Origin: Rugosimonospora africana
GTDB lineage: Bacteria > Actinomycetota > Actinomycetes > Mycobacteriales > Micromonosporaceae
NCBI RefSeq assembly: GCF_016862975.1
Contig: NZ_BONZ01000064.1
Location: forward strand, 1 to 64,000
Direction: 5' to 3'
DNA length: 64,000 nt
Shown: one piece after another, positions 8,788 through 18,767 of the stretch
How positions within the stretch are numbered: position 1 is the first letter of the stretch
Layout of the letters: the number at the start of each line of letters is the position of its first letter
Program-made: the position numbers and the translations under genes
The notes under the pieces: generated by a model
Told to the model about the DNA's origin: nothing
The model's database searches: none
What the model saw: only the letters and a program-made list of their open reading frames with translations

Positions 8788-9462
8788 TCAGCTGACCTGA
8801 TGGGCACCGCAGGCACGCCACCCGTCCTGCCGCTTCGCGGTGAAGTCCCAGTTCTCGACTCGCCGCAACTGCTCACCGTTCGCGCTGGCCAAGAGCACGA
8901 TCACGACGGCAACGTGCGCGGTGTCGCCGCTGCGCGACACCTCCCGCACGGTGTCCAGGTTGACGTAGACCGTGAAGTTGTTGGCTTTCGACCGTGCGTC
9001 GAGGTCATCCCGGAACTTCTTGACCTCGACGAGGCCACTCTGGTCCGCGCAGGCGAACTTCGCCGCACGTACGTCGTCATGCCGGCCAAGGTAGGCCGAC
9101 CCATACTGACGAACCGCCAATACCGGGGTGGTGCGGTCCGGGGCAGTCGCCTTGTCGTACCAGACGTACGCCACCAGTGAACCGCTCGCGCACAACGCCG
9201 CCAGTACCCCCGCCAGCACCGCGAAGATGAGCCGCCAGTTCCTCTTGCGCCGCGGCTTGCGCCCCCCAGACGGCGACAACGGACCCATCGGAGGGAGAGG
9301 GCCCGGCGGGGACGAGCCCGGCGGCACGCCCGGAACCGGCCATCCCGGCGCCGGCTGATCGGGCATCGGCGCCCCGTCCGGACGTGGCGCCTCGACCGGC
9401 CGCTGGACCGGTACCACGTGACCGGTCTCTACCGGATTGTCCCGCGGCGGTGGCGAATCCAC
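8788..9462 (-). CDS. Proline-rich bitopic protein with extracytoplasmic lumazine-binding/NTF2-like domain
   Basis: 224 aa, convergent with the T4SS-like operon (4 nt apart). Residues 1-65 are Pro/Gly-rich and cytoplasmic, followed by an Arg/Lys cluster, a membrane helix (about 77-98) and an outer domain of about 120 residues with the pattern VRQYGSAYLGRHDD...KFACADQ...WRACGA. The same architecture is present at 53689-54720, so the two are probably related. The likely start is GTG at 9462: a -10-like TACGCT lies 6 nt before it on the minus strand (9469-9474), which suggests a leaderless mRNA. Function unknown. Confidence 0.7.
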   Translation of the reverse strand: MDSPPPRDNPVETGHVVPVQRPVEAPRPDGAPMPDQPAPGWPVPGVPPGSSPPGPLPPMGPLSPSGGRKPRRKRNWRLIFAVLAGVLAALCASGSLVAYVWYDKATAPDRTTPVLAVRQYGSAYLGRHDDVRAAKFACADQSGLVEVKKFRDDLDARSKANNFTVYVNLDTVREVSRSGDTAHVAVVIVLLASANGEQLRRVENWDFTAKRQDGWRACGAHQVS

Positions 9463-9633
9463 TCGTCGAGCGTAGCGGATCGTCCGGTTTGCCGGCGCGT
9501 TCGTCGGCCCACTTCACTGGCGCCCGTACCCTCGCGGATTTGTCAGGTCGAGCGTATCGACGGGACACGCCGCGGGTACCCGGGCCCTGCACAGCCAAGC
9601 TGGGATACCTTCATGCCCGAGGAGGTGAGCACG

Positions 9634-12090
9634 GTGGCGAGGCTGCGGACAAGCATCGAACGCGCCGCCGCCCTGCACCGTCAGGCCACGGCCGCCGCCG
9701 ATGCCGCCGAGCGCGACCTCGACCGGCAGTGCCCCGAGAAAGTCGACGCCGACGCGGCGCAGCGCGGCATCGTCGCGGATCTCGCATCCGCGGCCGCCCG
9801 ACTCGTCCCGGGCTGGCTCGGCGCTCCACTCGACGTGGCACCACCGGCCGTACCCGGTGCCGGCGCGCAGCGGCCGACCCATGTGCGGATTGGCGTCGCC
9901 CGGCCGCTCGACGACGCCGAGTTCCCGGTGATCGTGCCGACCGGCGGTCACCTCGCGATCGACGCCGAACCCGCCGACGATCGGGCGATCGGCCTGCTTC
10001 GCAGCGTCCTGCTGCGGCTGGTGGCCGCCCATCCGGCCGGGACTGTGCGGGTGCGTGCGATCGACCGGTCAGGTACCGCGCTCGTCGCGTTTCAGGCGCT
10101 CATTCCGGCCGGTCTGATGCGCGAACCGGCGATCAACGACGTCGGGCTTCGGGCCGTGCTGAGCGAGGCGGAGCAGTGGGTACGGCAGCCAAGCCGCCGG
10201 TACGCGCTGCTCCTGGTCATCGCGTCCCTGCCCGGTTCGGTCGACGATTCCGACCTGGCCCGGATCGCCGCCCTGGCGGAGCAGGCTCCCGGTACCGGTC
10301 TGCAGCTGATCGTCGCCGGATGGCCGGCCGGGGCGCCGCCGCTGCCGTACCGCACCCTGGTCTCGCTGCGCCGCCGGTACCCGCTAGTCACCGATCCGCC
10401 CGGGGGCAGCTTCGGGGCCAGCGGCTCACTCGACGTGCCGGTCGTACCCGACCCCGACCCGCCAGCGGCGATCGTGCGCTCGGTGTGCGAGCGGATCGCG
10501 GCGCACACCGAGTCGGGCGGCCCGGCGCTGACCGAGCTGCTGCCCGATCAGCTCTGGCAGGAAAGTTCCGCCGACGGACTCGCGGTGATCATCGGACGGG
10601 CCGGCGGCAACCCGCTCACCCTTCGACTGTCTGACCTCACTCCACATTGGATGGTCGGTGGCCGGGAAAAGTCCGGGAAGACAACGTTCATCGTCAACGT
10701 CCTCTACGGACTGTCCACTCGGTACGGCCCCGACCAGCTCACCCTGTACCTGCTTGATTTCTCCGGCGGTGCCGGGTTCGAGGAGTTCGTGCCGACCGGC
10801 GGTGAGCCGAGTTGGCTGCCGCATGCGCGGGCGGTCTGCGTCGAGGCCGACCGGGACTACGGCAGGGCGGTGTTGCGTGAACTCGAGACCGAGCTGGCCG
10901 ACCGGGCCGGCCGCTGCGAGGACGCCGGGGTCGACCGGTTCGCGGACCTGCGCAAGGGGACCGAGCTGCCCCGGATCGTCTGCGTGATCGACGAGTTCCC
11001 GGCGCTCCTGCGAGGCAACGACGCGCTCGCCCGGGAGTGTTTCGCGCTGGTGGAGTCGCTGGTGCGCAGGGGGCGCAGCTACGGGATCCATCTGGTCCTG
11101 GCCAGTGAGAGCGCCCGGACCGTGGAGTCGCTGTACGCGAAGCGGGACGCCGGCGCCGGCCAGTTCCCGGTGCGGATCGCCCTGCCCGGCGGCTCGGATG
11201 CCCTCGACCCGCTCAATCAGGCGGCGGACCAGCTCGGGCTCGGTGAGGCGATCGTCAACACGGCCGGTGGACTCGGCGGGCCGGCCGGCGCGTCGCGGGC
11301 GCACGAGCGGCGGGTGGAGTTCCCCGACCCGTACGCGGAGCCCGAGATACCGGCGACCGTGCGCTACAAACTCTGGGAGAAGCGGCCCGACGACCGATCG
11401 CCCTGGGTGTTCCGCGCCGGAACCCGCGCGCAGCTGCCGGCCGTACTGCCCGTGACCACGGTCAGAAGCGTGTACCTCGGCCGGCGGATAGACGTCCCGC
11501 TGTCCCTGGCGGACTTTCCGCTCGAGGACACGCCGGGCCGGCACCTCGCGGTCCTGGGGCCGAGCGAACTCGGCGCCGACCTGCTCGACGCCGCCGCCCG
11601 CTCGCTCGCCGCGCAGCACCGGCCGGGCACCGCGCACTTCGTCATCGCCCCGTTCGTCGCCGCCGTCGAGCCGCTGACCAGCCGACTCACGGCCGACCTC
11701 ACCGAGGCTGGGCACCAGGTGACTGTCAGCACCTCCCCGCAGTGCCCGGAGCGGGACGGGTACCTGTTCGGATTCGGGCTGGACAGTGCGCCCGGACAGG
11801 CCGTGCCGGACCTACCCGACGTCCTGCGGAACGGGCCGAAACGCGGGATTCACGTGTTCGGCTGGTGGCGCGGGCTGCGCCGGTTCGCCGAGGACACCGG
11901 CGGGCAGGCAGCCCCCGCGGACGTCGCCGGGCTGGCACTGCTCAACGTGCCGGCCGCGGACGCCGCGGTGCTGCTCGGTGACCCCAACCTCGGCTGGCAG
12001 CCCCGGCCGAACCGGGCCTTGCTGCACGACCGGGACACCGGCCGAACCGAGGTCATCATCCCGTTCGCGCAACCGGGGCGGCCGGCATGA
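9634..12090 (+). CDS. FtsK/SpoIIIE-like ATPase with a second, degenerate ATPase domain
   Basis: 818 aa from GTG at 9634, chosen because GGAGG (9621-9625) sits 8 nt before it; an in-frame ATG at 9613 lacks a Shine-Dalgarno. A coiled N-terminus (residues 1-40) is followed by an FtsK-type domain with Walker A GREKSGKTT (K349), LLDFSGG and Walker B VCVIDEF. A C-terminal domain has a strand-loop-helix (LGPSELGADLL) where the P-loop Gly-Lys-Ser is missing, so it cannot bind ATP normally. Two- or three-domain FtsK-like ATPases with degenerate later domains are typical of type VII secretion motors (EccC), but this one lacks the N-terminal membrane helices of EccC. It overlaps the next gene by 4 nt. 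A VirD4-like coupling role for the neighbouring T4SS is an alternative. Confidence 0.8.
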   Translation: MARLRTSIERAAALHRQATAAADAAERDLDRQCPEKVDADAAQRGIVADLASAAARLVPGWLGAPLDVAPPAVPGAGAQRPTHVRIGVARPLDDAEFPVIVPTGGHLAIDAEPADDRAIGLLRSVLLRLVAAHPAGTVRVRAIDRSGTALVAFQALIPAGLMREPAINDVGLRAVLSEAEQWVRQPSRRYALLLVIASLPGSVDDSDLARIAALAEQAPGTGLQLIVAGWPAGAPPLPYRTLVSLRRRYPLVTDPPGGSFGASGSLDVPVVPDPDPPAAIVRSVCERIAAHTESGGPALTELLPDQLWQESSADGLAVIIGRAGGNPLTLRLSDLTPHWMVGGREKSGKTTFIVNVLYGLSTRYGPDQLTLYLLDFSGGAGFEEFVPTGGEPSWLPHARAVCVEADRDYGRAVLRELETELADRAGRCEDAGVDRFADLRKGTELPRIVCVIDEFPALLRGNDALARECFALVESLVRRGRSYGIHLVLASESARTVESLYAKRDAGAGQFPVRIALPGGSDALDPLNQAADQLGLGEAIVNTAGGLGGPAGASRAHERRVEFPDPYAEPEIPATVRYKLWEKRPDDRSPWVFRAGTRAQLPAVLPVTTVRSVYLGRRIDVPLSLADFPLEDTPGRHLAVLGPSELGADLLDAAARSLAAQHRPGTAHFVIAPFVAAVEPLTSRLTADLTEAGHQVTVSTSPQCPERDGYLFGFGLDSAPGQAVPDLPDVLRNGPKRGIHVFGWWRGLRRFAEDTGGQAAPADVAGLALLNVPAADAAVLLGDPNLGWQPRPNRALLHDRDTGRTEVIIPFAQPGRPA

Positions 12091-13235
12091 GCGACTGGGA
12101 CGACTACCTGGCCGCGACGCAGCGGTTGGATGCGGTACGCAGAGGGGCCGCGTCAGCGACGGATGCGGGAACCGCGACGGCACAAGCGGCCCGAGAGGAC
12201 CTGGCGACGGTACGGCAACGTCTCGACCAGCAGCGGGTCCTTCTGCTGGCCCTTGCCGGGACGTCCGGCCTCGCGCTGTCCGCCGATGTCCTGAGCGATC
12301 CCGAGGCGGCGCCCGGATCGGGATCCGTGACGGCGGCCGGGCCCGGAGTCAGGGCCGGCTCCGCAGCCGACGGTGGGGTCGGAGCCGTGACGGCGGCCGG
12401 CGCGGACACGGTGCCCGACGCGGCGACCACCGGTACCGATGCCGGAGCCGCCGCGAGCGTGCGGGCGCTGCGCGCCGCGAACGCCGACCTCGACGCGGCC
12501 GACGCGATCCTGTCCGGGCTCGATCGCCCGGGTCTTGCCGGAAACCGACCCCCGGTACGGCGCAACGCCCTGGTCTACGGCTCCTTCGCGGTGGTGGTAC
12601 TGGCCGTCCAGCTCACCCTCTTCGGAACCCTCGAAGACACGGTCGTGTCGATGGTCGCGACCGCCGCCGGGGCGGTCCTGCCGCTCGTCGGGTTCGGGCT
12701 CTCCTGGCTGCTCATCGGACTGCTCTTCGCCGGCCCTCGGTGGCGGCCCGGTCGGCTTGCCGGCAAGCCCCGGGTGCTGCTCGGCGCCTCTCGGGTGATC
12801 CGCCACGTTCCGGTCCGGGCCCTGCGGGAACCCGGCCGGGTTCTGCGCGCCCGGGCCCTGGGCGGTCCTCGCGCCGGGGCCGATCACCAGACCCCAGCCG
12901 ATCGCCAGGCCCCAGGCGCCGGCACCGACGTTCCCGGCCTCGAACCCGGCGTCTCCAACCTTGCTAACGGCGCCGGCGCCGGCGACCCGGGCGCCGGTGA
13001 TCCAGGCGCCGTCCGTCCTGGCGTCGCCGATCCCGCGTCGGTCGGTGCCGTCCGTGACCGAGCCGATCCCGGGCCGGTCGCGGGCGCCGTCCCGGACCGG
13101 GTCGATCTCGGGCCGGTCGTGGGCGGATCCGCCTCGGGTCGGGTCGACCGAACCCCGCTGCTGGGCGCCGCGATCAGCCTCGCGCCGGTCATCGTGCTCT
13201 GCGCCGGGCTCGGCACGGCCGCCCTGCTGCGCTGA
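12087..13235 (+). CDS. Membrane protein with helical N-terminus, partner of the FtsK-like ATPase
   Basis: 382 aa. The first 50 residues are helical and charged. A low-complexity Gly/Ala/Asp stretch follows, then another helical segment, two membrane helices (about 155-175 and 185-215), a long Gly/Pro/Asp-rich low-complexity linker with GAGDPGA-type repeats (about 255-355), and a final membrane helix at the C-terminus (about 360-380). It overlaps the ATPase stop (ATGA), so the two are translationally coupled. I do not recognise a family. It may anchor the soluble ATPase to the membrane, replacing the helices that EccC carries itself. Confidence 0.7.
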   Translation: MSDWDDYLAATQRLDAVRRGAASATDAGTATAQAAREDLATVRQRLDQQRVLLLALAGTSGLALSADVLSDPEAAPGSGSVTAAGPGVRAGSAADGGVGAVTAAGADTVPDAATTGTDAGAAASVRALRAANADLDAADAILSGLDRPGLAGNRPPVRRNALVYGSFAVVVLAVQLTLFGTLEDTVVSMVATAAGAVLPLVGFGLSWLLIGLLFAGPRWRPGRLAGKPRVLLGASRVIRHVPVRALREPGRVLRARALGGPRAGADHQTPADRQAPGAGTDVPGLEPGVSNLANGAGAGDPGAGDPGAVRPGVADPASVGAVRDRADPGPVAGAVPDRVDLGPVVGGSASGRVDRTPLLGAAISLAPVIVLCAGLGTAALLR

Positions 13236-13330
13236 GCCGCCCCGGTCTTGCTGAGCCGTCTCGGTATCGCTGCCGTCCCGGTATCGCTGAGCCCTCCCCG
13301 GTATCGCTAAGCCGTCCCGGCATTCAGGAC
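13236..13330. repeat. Short imperfect tandem repeats after the membrane protein gene
   Basis: About four degenerate copies of a 20-24-bp unit with the core CCCGGTATCGCTGAGCC directly downstream of the stop codon. No clear terminator fold. A TTATCCACA nonamer follows at 13354-13362. Confidence 0.55.
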
Positions 13331-13437
13331 GGCGCCGTCCGCTTTGCCGGAAATTATCCACAGCTCTCGATGAGGCGTTGCCGAGCCCGTCCGCACCCGC
13401 GTCTCATGGACGCATCCGTCGAACCGAGGGGGCGACC

Positions 13438-14598
13438 GTGGAGTTCAGCGTCAACAGCACCGCACTGACCGGTCTGGTGGAGATGTTGGACCGTCGTTGG
13501 CAGGACTACGAGTCCGGGCGGAGCTACCTCAAGGGCAATGCCCACTTCTCCGTCTTCAACGTCGGGGTTCTCAATGCGATCCACGGCACCCATCAGCGGA
13601 TCGTGGACGAGATCGACGCGTTCCTGGCGGCGGCGGCCGAGGGTTTCGCCGGTCCCTGCTCGACCGCCGTCGTCGAGGCCAACTCGCTCTACGTGCACAG
13701 CGACCGGGCCGCGGCGGCCCGCACCGATGCCGCCATGCCGGCACCGAGCGTCGACCAGCAGTGCCCGACCGCTCCGTTCGGCGCGTCCGGGTCGACGGCC
13801 GGCGCGCGGGCCGACTCGACCCTCGGGCCCCAGGTCTTCGCCGACCCGGTGTGCCCCAGCGCGCGGTATCGGCAGCCGCCGGATCACCGGGCCGACCACC
13901 CCTACCGGTTCAGTTTCTTCGACACGTTCAGCCCGACGAGCTGGGGTCGGGAGGCGATCTGGAAGGTCACCGGGCTCGCCGCCAAGTTCGGCGTGCTGGA
14001 TCGTCCCTACGACGTGCTCGCGGAGGCGGTCGAGCCACTGTGCGGCGACTGGGCCGGGTTCCTGACCTGCGCGGACGTATACGACAACATCGCCGGCGCG
14101 ATCGACGACACCGTCCGTTGCGTCACCACGGGCGGGCACACGATCGATCGGGTATGGACCGGCAACGCCGCGGAGACCTGCGCCCAGAGCTTGGGCAGGT
14201 TCACCGTCGAGTTGAACGCCGCGATCGGTCCCCTGCACCAGACCGCCACCACCTACCGCCAGGTCGCCGAGGGCGTATACCTGCAGGCTGAGGCGGTGGC
14301 ATCGATCCTGACCCTGGTGCTGGACAACATGATCGAGAAGGCGCTCGAGCCGGTGACCGGCGGTGCCATCGAGCCGTTCGAGGTGGTCACGGAGGTCTCA
14401 GACCTCGTGCGGGTGGCGGAGAAGATCCGCGAGGTCGTCAGGCTCGTCAGCAAGGCACGGGAGATGGCCACCGCGACGATGGACTCGGCCGACAGCGGGC
14501 TCAGCGGGTTCGGGCTGCTGACCAATCGCCACCCGGTGCCTGCTCTCGTGCCCTCGGTGCCGACCCTGCCGTTCCGAAGCTCTGCCCGAGCCGAGTGA
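13438..14598 (+). CDS. WXG100-like helical protein with long C-terminal extension
   Basis: 386 aa from GTG at 13438, which follows GAGGGGG by 5-6 nt. The protein is mostly helical. Residues 1-90 form one helical region. A second region around residues 215-300 has the WTGNAAETCAQSLGRF motif (a W-x-G turn between two helices, as in WXG100/ESX proteins) followed by an amphipathic helix and a hydrophobic stretch (SILTLVLDNMIEKAL). It is much longer than the usual 100 residues of an Esx protein, more like an effector with an embedded WXG module. It lies after an FtsK-like ATPase and a membrane partner, so it may be the substrate of that system. No enzymatic domain is recognised. Confidence 0.65.
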   Translation: MEFSVNSTALTGLVEMLDRRWQDYESGRSYLKGNAHFSVFNVGVLNAIHGTHQRIVDEIDAFLAAAAEGFAGPCSTAVVEANSLYVHSDRAAAARTDAAMPAPSVDQQCPTAPFGASGSTAGARADSTLGPQVFADPVCPSARYRQPPDHRADHPYRFSFFDTFSPTSWGREAIWKVTGLAAKFGVLDRPYDVLAEAVEPLCGDWAGFLTCADVYDNIAGAIDDTVRCVTTGGHTIDRVWTGNAAETCAQSLGRFTVELNAAIGPLHQTATTYRQVAEGVYLQAEAVASILTLVLDNMIEKALEPVTGGAIEPFEVVTEVSDLVRVAEKIREVVRLVSKAREMATATMDSADSGLSGFGLLTNRHPVPALVPSVPTLPFRSSARAE

Positions 14599-14671
14599 GT
14601 GCGCGGCATGTGAATGCGCGAAATGCGGCGACGATCGTCGGAGGCGTCCGCTGCGCAGACAGTCCGGGCCG

Positions 14672-15345
14672 CTACCGGATGATGAGGCTCATCGCCTCGG
14701 CGCGAGACTTCGCGTCGTCCTGGAAGAGCCCGCGCACGGCCGAGGTGACCGTTCGAGAGCCGACCTTGTGGATGCCGCGCATCGCCATGCACATGTGCTC
14801 ACATTCGAGGACCACGATCACGCCGCGCGGCTCCAACCGCTCGCTCAGCAGGTCGGCGATCTGGACCGTGAGCCGTTCCTGCACCTGAGGCCGGCGGGCG
14901 AACACGTCGACCAGCCGGCCCAGCTTGGACAGACCGGTGATCCTCCCGTCCACCCCGGGGATGTATCCGATGTGGGCGACGCCGTGGAAGGGCAGCAGAT
15001 GATGCTCGCACAGGCTGAACACCTCGATGTCCCTGACCAGCACCAGCTCTTCGTGATCCGCCTCGAACGAGGTCGCGAGCACCTGGCCGGGGTCCACCCG
15101 GAGTCCGGCGAAAAGTTCGGCGTAGGCGTGCGCCACCCTGGTCGGAGTACGTACGAGGCCGTCGCGATCGGGGTCCTCGCCGATGGCGATCAGGATCTCC
15201 CGCACGGCGGCCTCGATGCGCTTGAGGTCGACGGCCTGTTCCAGCGGCCGGCCACCCAGCCGCCCGCTGATCAGGCGGGCGGCCAGGTAGTCCAGTTCGT
15301 CGCTGGGGTCGTCCGGTTCGGTTGCCGAATCGACGTCCGGGCCGG

Positions 15346-15349
<4 letters not shown>
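14672..15349 (-). CDS. folE: GTP cyclohydrolase I
   Basis: 225 aa. Converts GTP to 7,8-dihydroneopterin triphosphate, the first step of folate and tetrahydropterin synthesis. Zinc-site residues are visible in [10 protein letters not shown] and LECEHMCM, and [17 protein letters not shown] is the classic signature. No ATG, GTG or TTG exists in frame between the ftsH stop and the conserved region. The best start is CTG at 15349-15347, which forms a 4-nt CTGA overlap with the ftsH stop and has GGACGG 6 nt upstream. Translation is probably coupled to ftsH. Confidence 0.93.
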
Positions 15350-17349
<2,000 letters not shown>

Positions 17350-17588
17350 GGTGTTGTCGAGCGCTGTGCGCCCAGCCCCTCCAGATCATGAGACCGCTGC
17401 CTACCGGGGCTATGGGAGACCGGCCGGACCGTGCCCGGTTTTTCCCGGAACACGCAGCCGATCCGGAACCTTCCGCCTCGGTTATTCGACGGTACACCGT
17501 GGCTCGGACCGTTGGGCTACGGCATCCGGCACTGAGCCCGCAATGGCGACAAAACGGAATATCTTATGCGGCGAATCTCAGCCTGATC
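17350..17588 (-). promoter_or_regulatory. ftsH upstream region with possible promoter
   Basis: 239-bp gap between hpt and ftsH on the same strand, unusually AT-rich around 17555-17580. On the minus strand a TAAGAT hexamer is a candidate -10 box; no good -35 is evident. A 6-bp inverted repeat GCCTGATCTCAGGC spans the hpt stop (17580-17593). This suggests ftsH has its own promoter, but it is weak evidence. Confidence 0.3.
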
Positions 17589-18161
17589 TCAGGCTCGGGC
17601 GTACACCGAGGGCTTCAGCACGCCGACGTAGGGCAGTTCCCGGTACCGCTCGGCGAAGTCCAGCCCATACCCGACCACAAACTCGTTCGGAATGTCGAAT
17701 CCGACGTACTTGACCGGAATATTCACTTTGATGGCATCCGGCTTGCGCAGCAGCGCCACCACCTCCACCGAGGCGGCCGACCGGCTGGCCAGGTACTTCA
17801 GCAGCCAGGAGAGAGTCAGGCCGGAGTCCACGATGTCCTCGACCACGATCACGTGCCGCCCGGCGATGTCCCGGTCCAGGTCCTTGAGGATGCGCACGAC
17901 ACCCGACGAGGTGGACCGCTGCCCGTACGAGGAGACGGCCATGAACTCCATCTCGACCGAGCGGCCGTTGCGCCCCATCGCCCGCGCGAAGTCGGCCATG
18001 AACATGACAGCGCCCTTGAGTACGCCCACCAGCAGGACGCCGTCGACCCGCCGGTAGTCCTCGGCGACCTGCTTCGCCAACTCCACCGTCTTGTCGCGGA
18101 TCTGTTCCTCAGAAACGATCACACGGTCGATGTCCGCGTCGTACGAGCTGCCCTGGTCCAT
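17589..18161 (-). CDS. hpt: Hypoxanthine phosphoribosyltransferase
   Basis: 190 aa from ATG at 18161, chosen because the family usually starts shortly before YDADIDRVI; an ATG six codons earlier (18179) is the alternative. Salvages hypoxanthine and guanine to IMP and GMP using PRPP. The PRPP-binding loop [15 protein letters not shown] and the purine-binding [16 protein letters not shown] are intact. In most actinobacteria hpt follows tilS directly; here about 3.6 kb of other genes separate them. Confidence 0.95.
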   Translation of the reverse strand: MDQGSSYDADIDRVIVSEEQIRDKTVELAKQVAEDYRRVDGVLLVGVLKGAVMFMADFARAMGRNGRSVEMEFMAVSSYGQRSTSSGVVRILKDLDRDIAGRHVIVVEDIVDSGLTLSWLLKYLASRSAASVEVVALLRKPDAIKVNIPVKYVGFDIPNEFVVGYGLDFAERYRELPYVGVLKPSVYARA

Positions 18162-18261
18162 GCCCACAGCCTGCCGCATGACGATCAGCGCGGGACGGCC
18201 GGGTACGCCTTTCCACTCCGCGTGTCGGCACGTACTCGGAGATCACCGACTCAAAGATCAC

Positions 18262-18300
18262 GGCCGCGCGGGCCCCGTGCACAGCGGGGCCCGCGCGGCC
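18262..18300. terminator. Strong hairpin upstream of hpt
   Basis: Perfect 16-bp inverted repeat (GGCCGCGCGGGCCCCG, 7-nt loop, reverse complement) with no T-run. In high-GC actinobacteria such T-less hairpins often terminate transcription. It lies between the small gene at 18427-18561 and hpt on the same strand, so it would separate these two units. Confidence 0.65.
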
Positions 18301-18426
18301 TCCCCGGCCGAGACCGGGTAGCCCATCCGGGAAGTCGGGTGAGCGGGTGAGCGGGTGTGGACAGTGGCCGGCCGGGGGAAACCGCGACCGGCCGGACTCC
18401 CTGAGACCCGGGCGCCCGGCGCCGGG

Positions 18427-18561
18427 TCAGCCCTCCCGCGGCGAACGGCGGAAGCCGCCATCGGAGGGCCGCCAGTCGGCGTAGTCCCGACTGTCCGCGG
18501 TCCACCGTAACGCGCCTGCGATGGCCAGCAAGATGACAAGAGCGAGCAGAAACAGTTCCAT
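18427..18561 (-). CDS. 44-aa single-helix membrane peptide
   Basis: 44 aa. The start MELFLLALVILLAIAGAL is one hydrophobic helix with the N-terminus at its edge, followed by RWTADSRDYADWRPSDGG and a basic end. The mix of a clean helix and a charged, Trp/Tyr/Asp tail with GC-rich third positions looks like a real small protein, not noise. GAGAGG lies 12 nt before the ATG. A strong hairpin follows 126 bp downstream. I recall similar short ORFs of unknown function in related actinobacteria, but cannot name a family. Confidence 0.55.
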   Translation of the reverse strand: MELFLLALVILLAIAGALRWTADSRDYADWRPSDGGFRRSPREG

Positions 18562-18709
18562 GACGGCGGTACACCTCTCCATGAGTGGCGTTGCTTGCTA
18601 CCGCCGGTGCGCACCGGACTGAGTCGAATCTCCGCCATCGGCACCCCGGTCACGAGAGCCAACCGCGAAGAACTGGTACTAATATGCAGCCCCGCAGCCG
18701 GGGCCGTCA

Positions 18710-18746
18710 GTGGCAGAAAAGCCACTTGGCATCAATTTGCTGCCAC
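18710..18746. promoter_or_regulatory. Inverted repeat and promoter of the GlxA-like regulator
   Basis: GTGGCAG (18710-18716) and CTGCCAC (18740-18746) form a perfect 7-bp inverted repeat. A nested GCCAC (18721-18725) pairs with the left arm as well. This lies just upstream of TATCCT (18755-18760), a -10-like box exactly 7 nt before the ATG at 18768. It could be an autoregulatory operator for the AraC-type protein. Confidence 0.4.
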
Positions 18747-18767
18747 CGGCGTGTTATCCTCATGGAT

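Noticed and set aside
12104-13361. Antisense frames opposite the low-complexity membrane protein gene
   Set aside because: The sense gene has a 4-nt coupled start and membrane helices; the antisense products are repetitive Arg/Gly/Pro.
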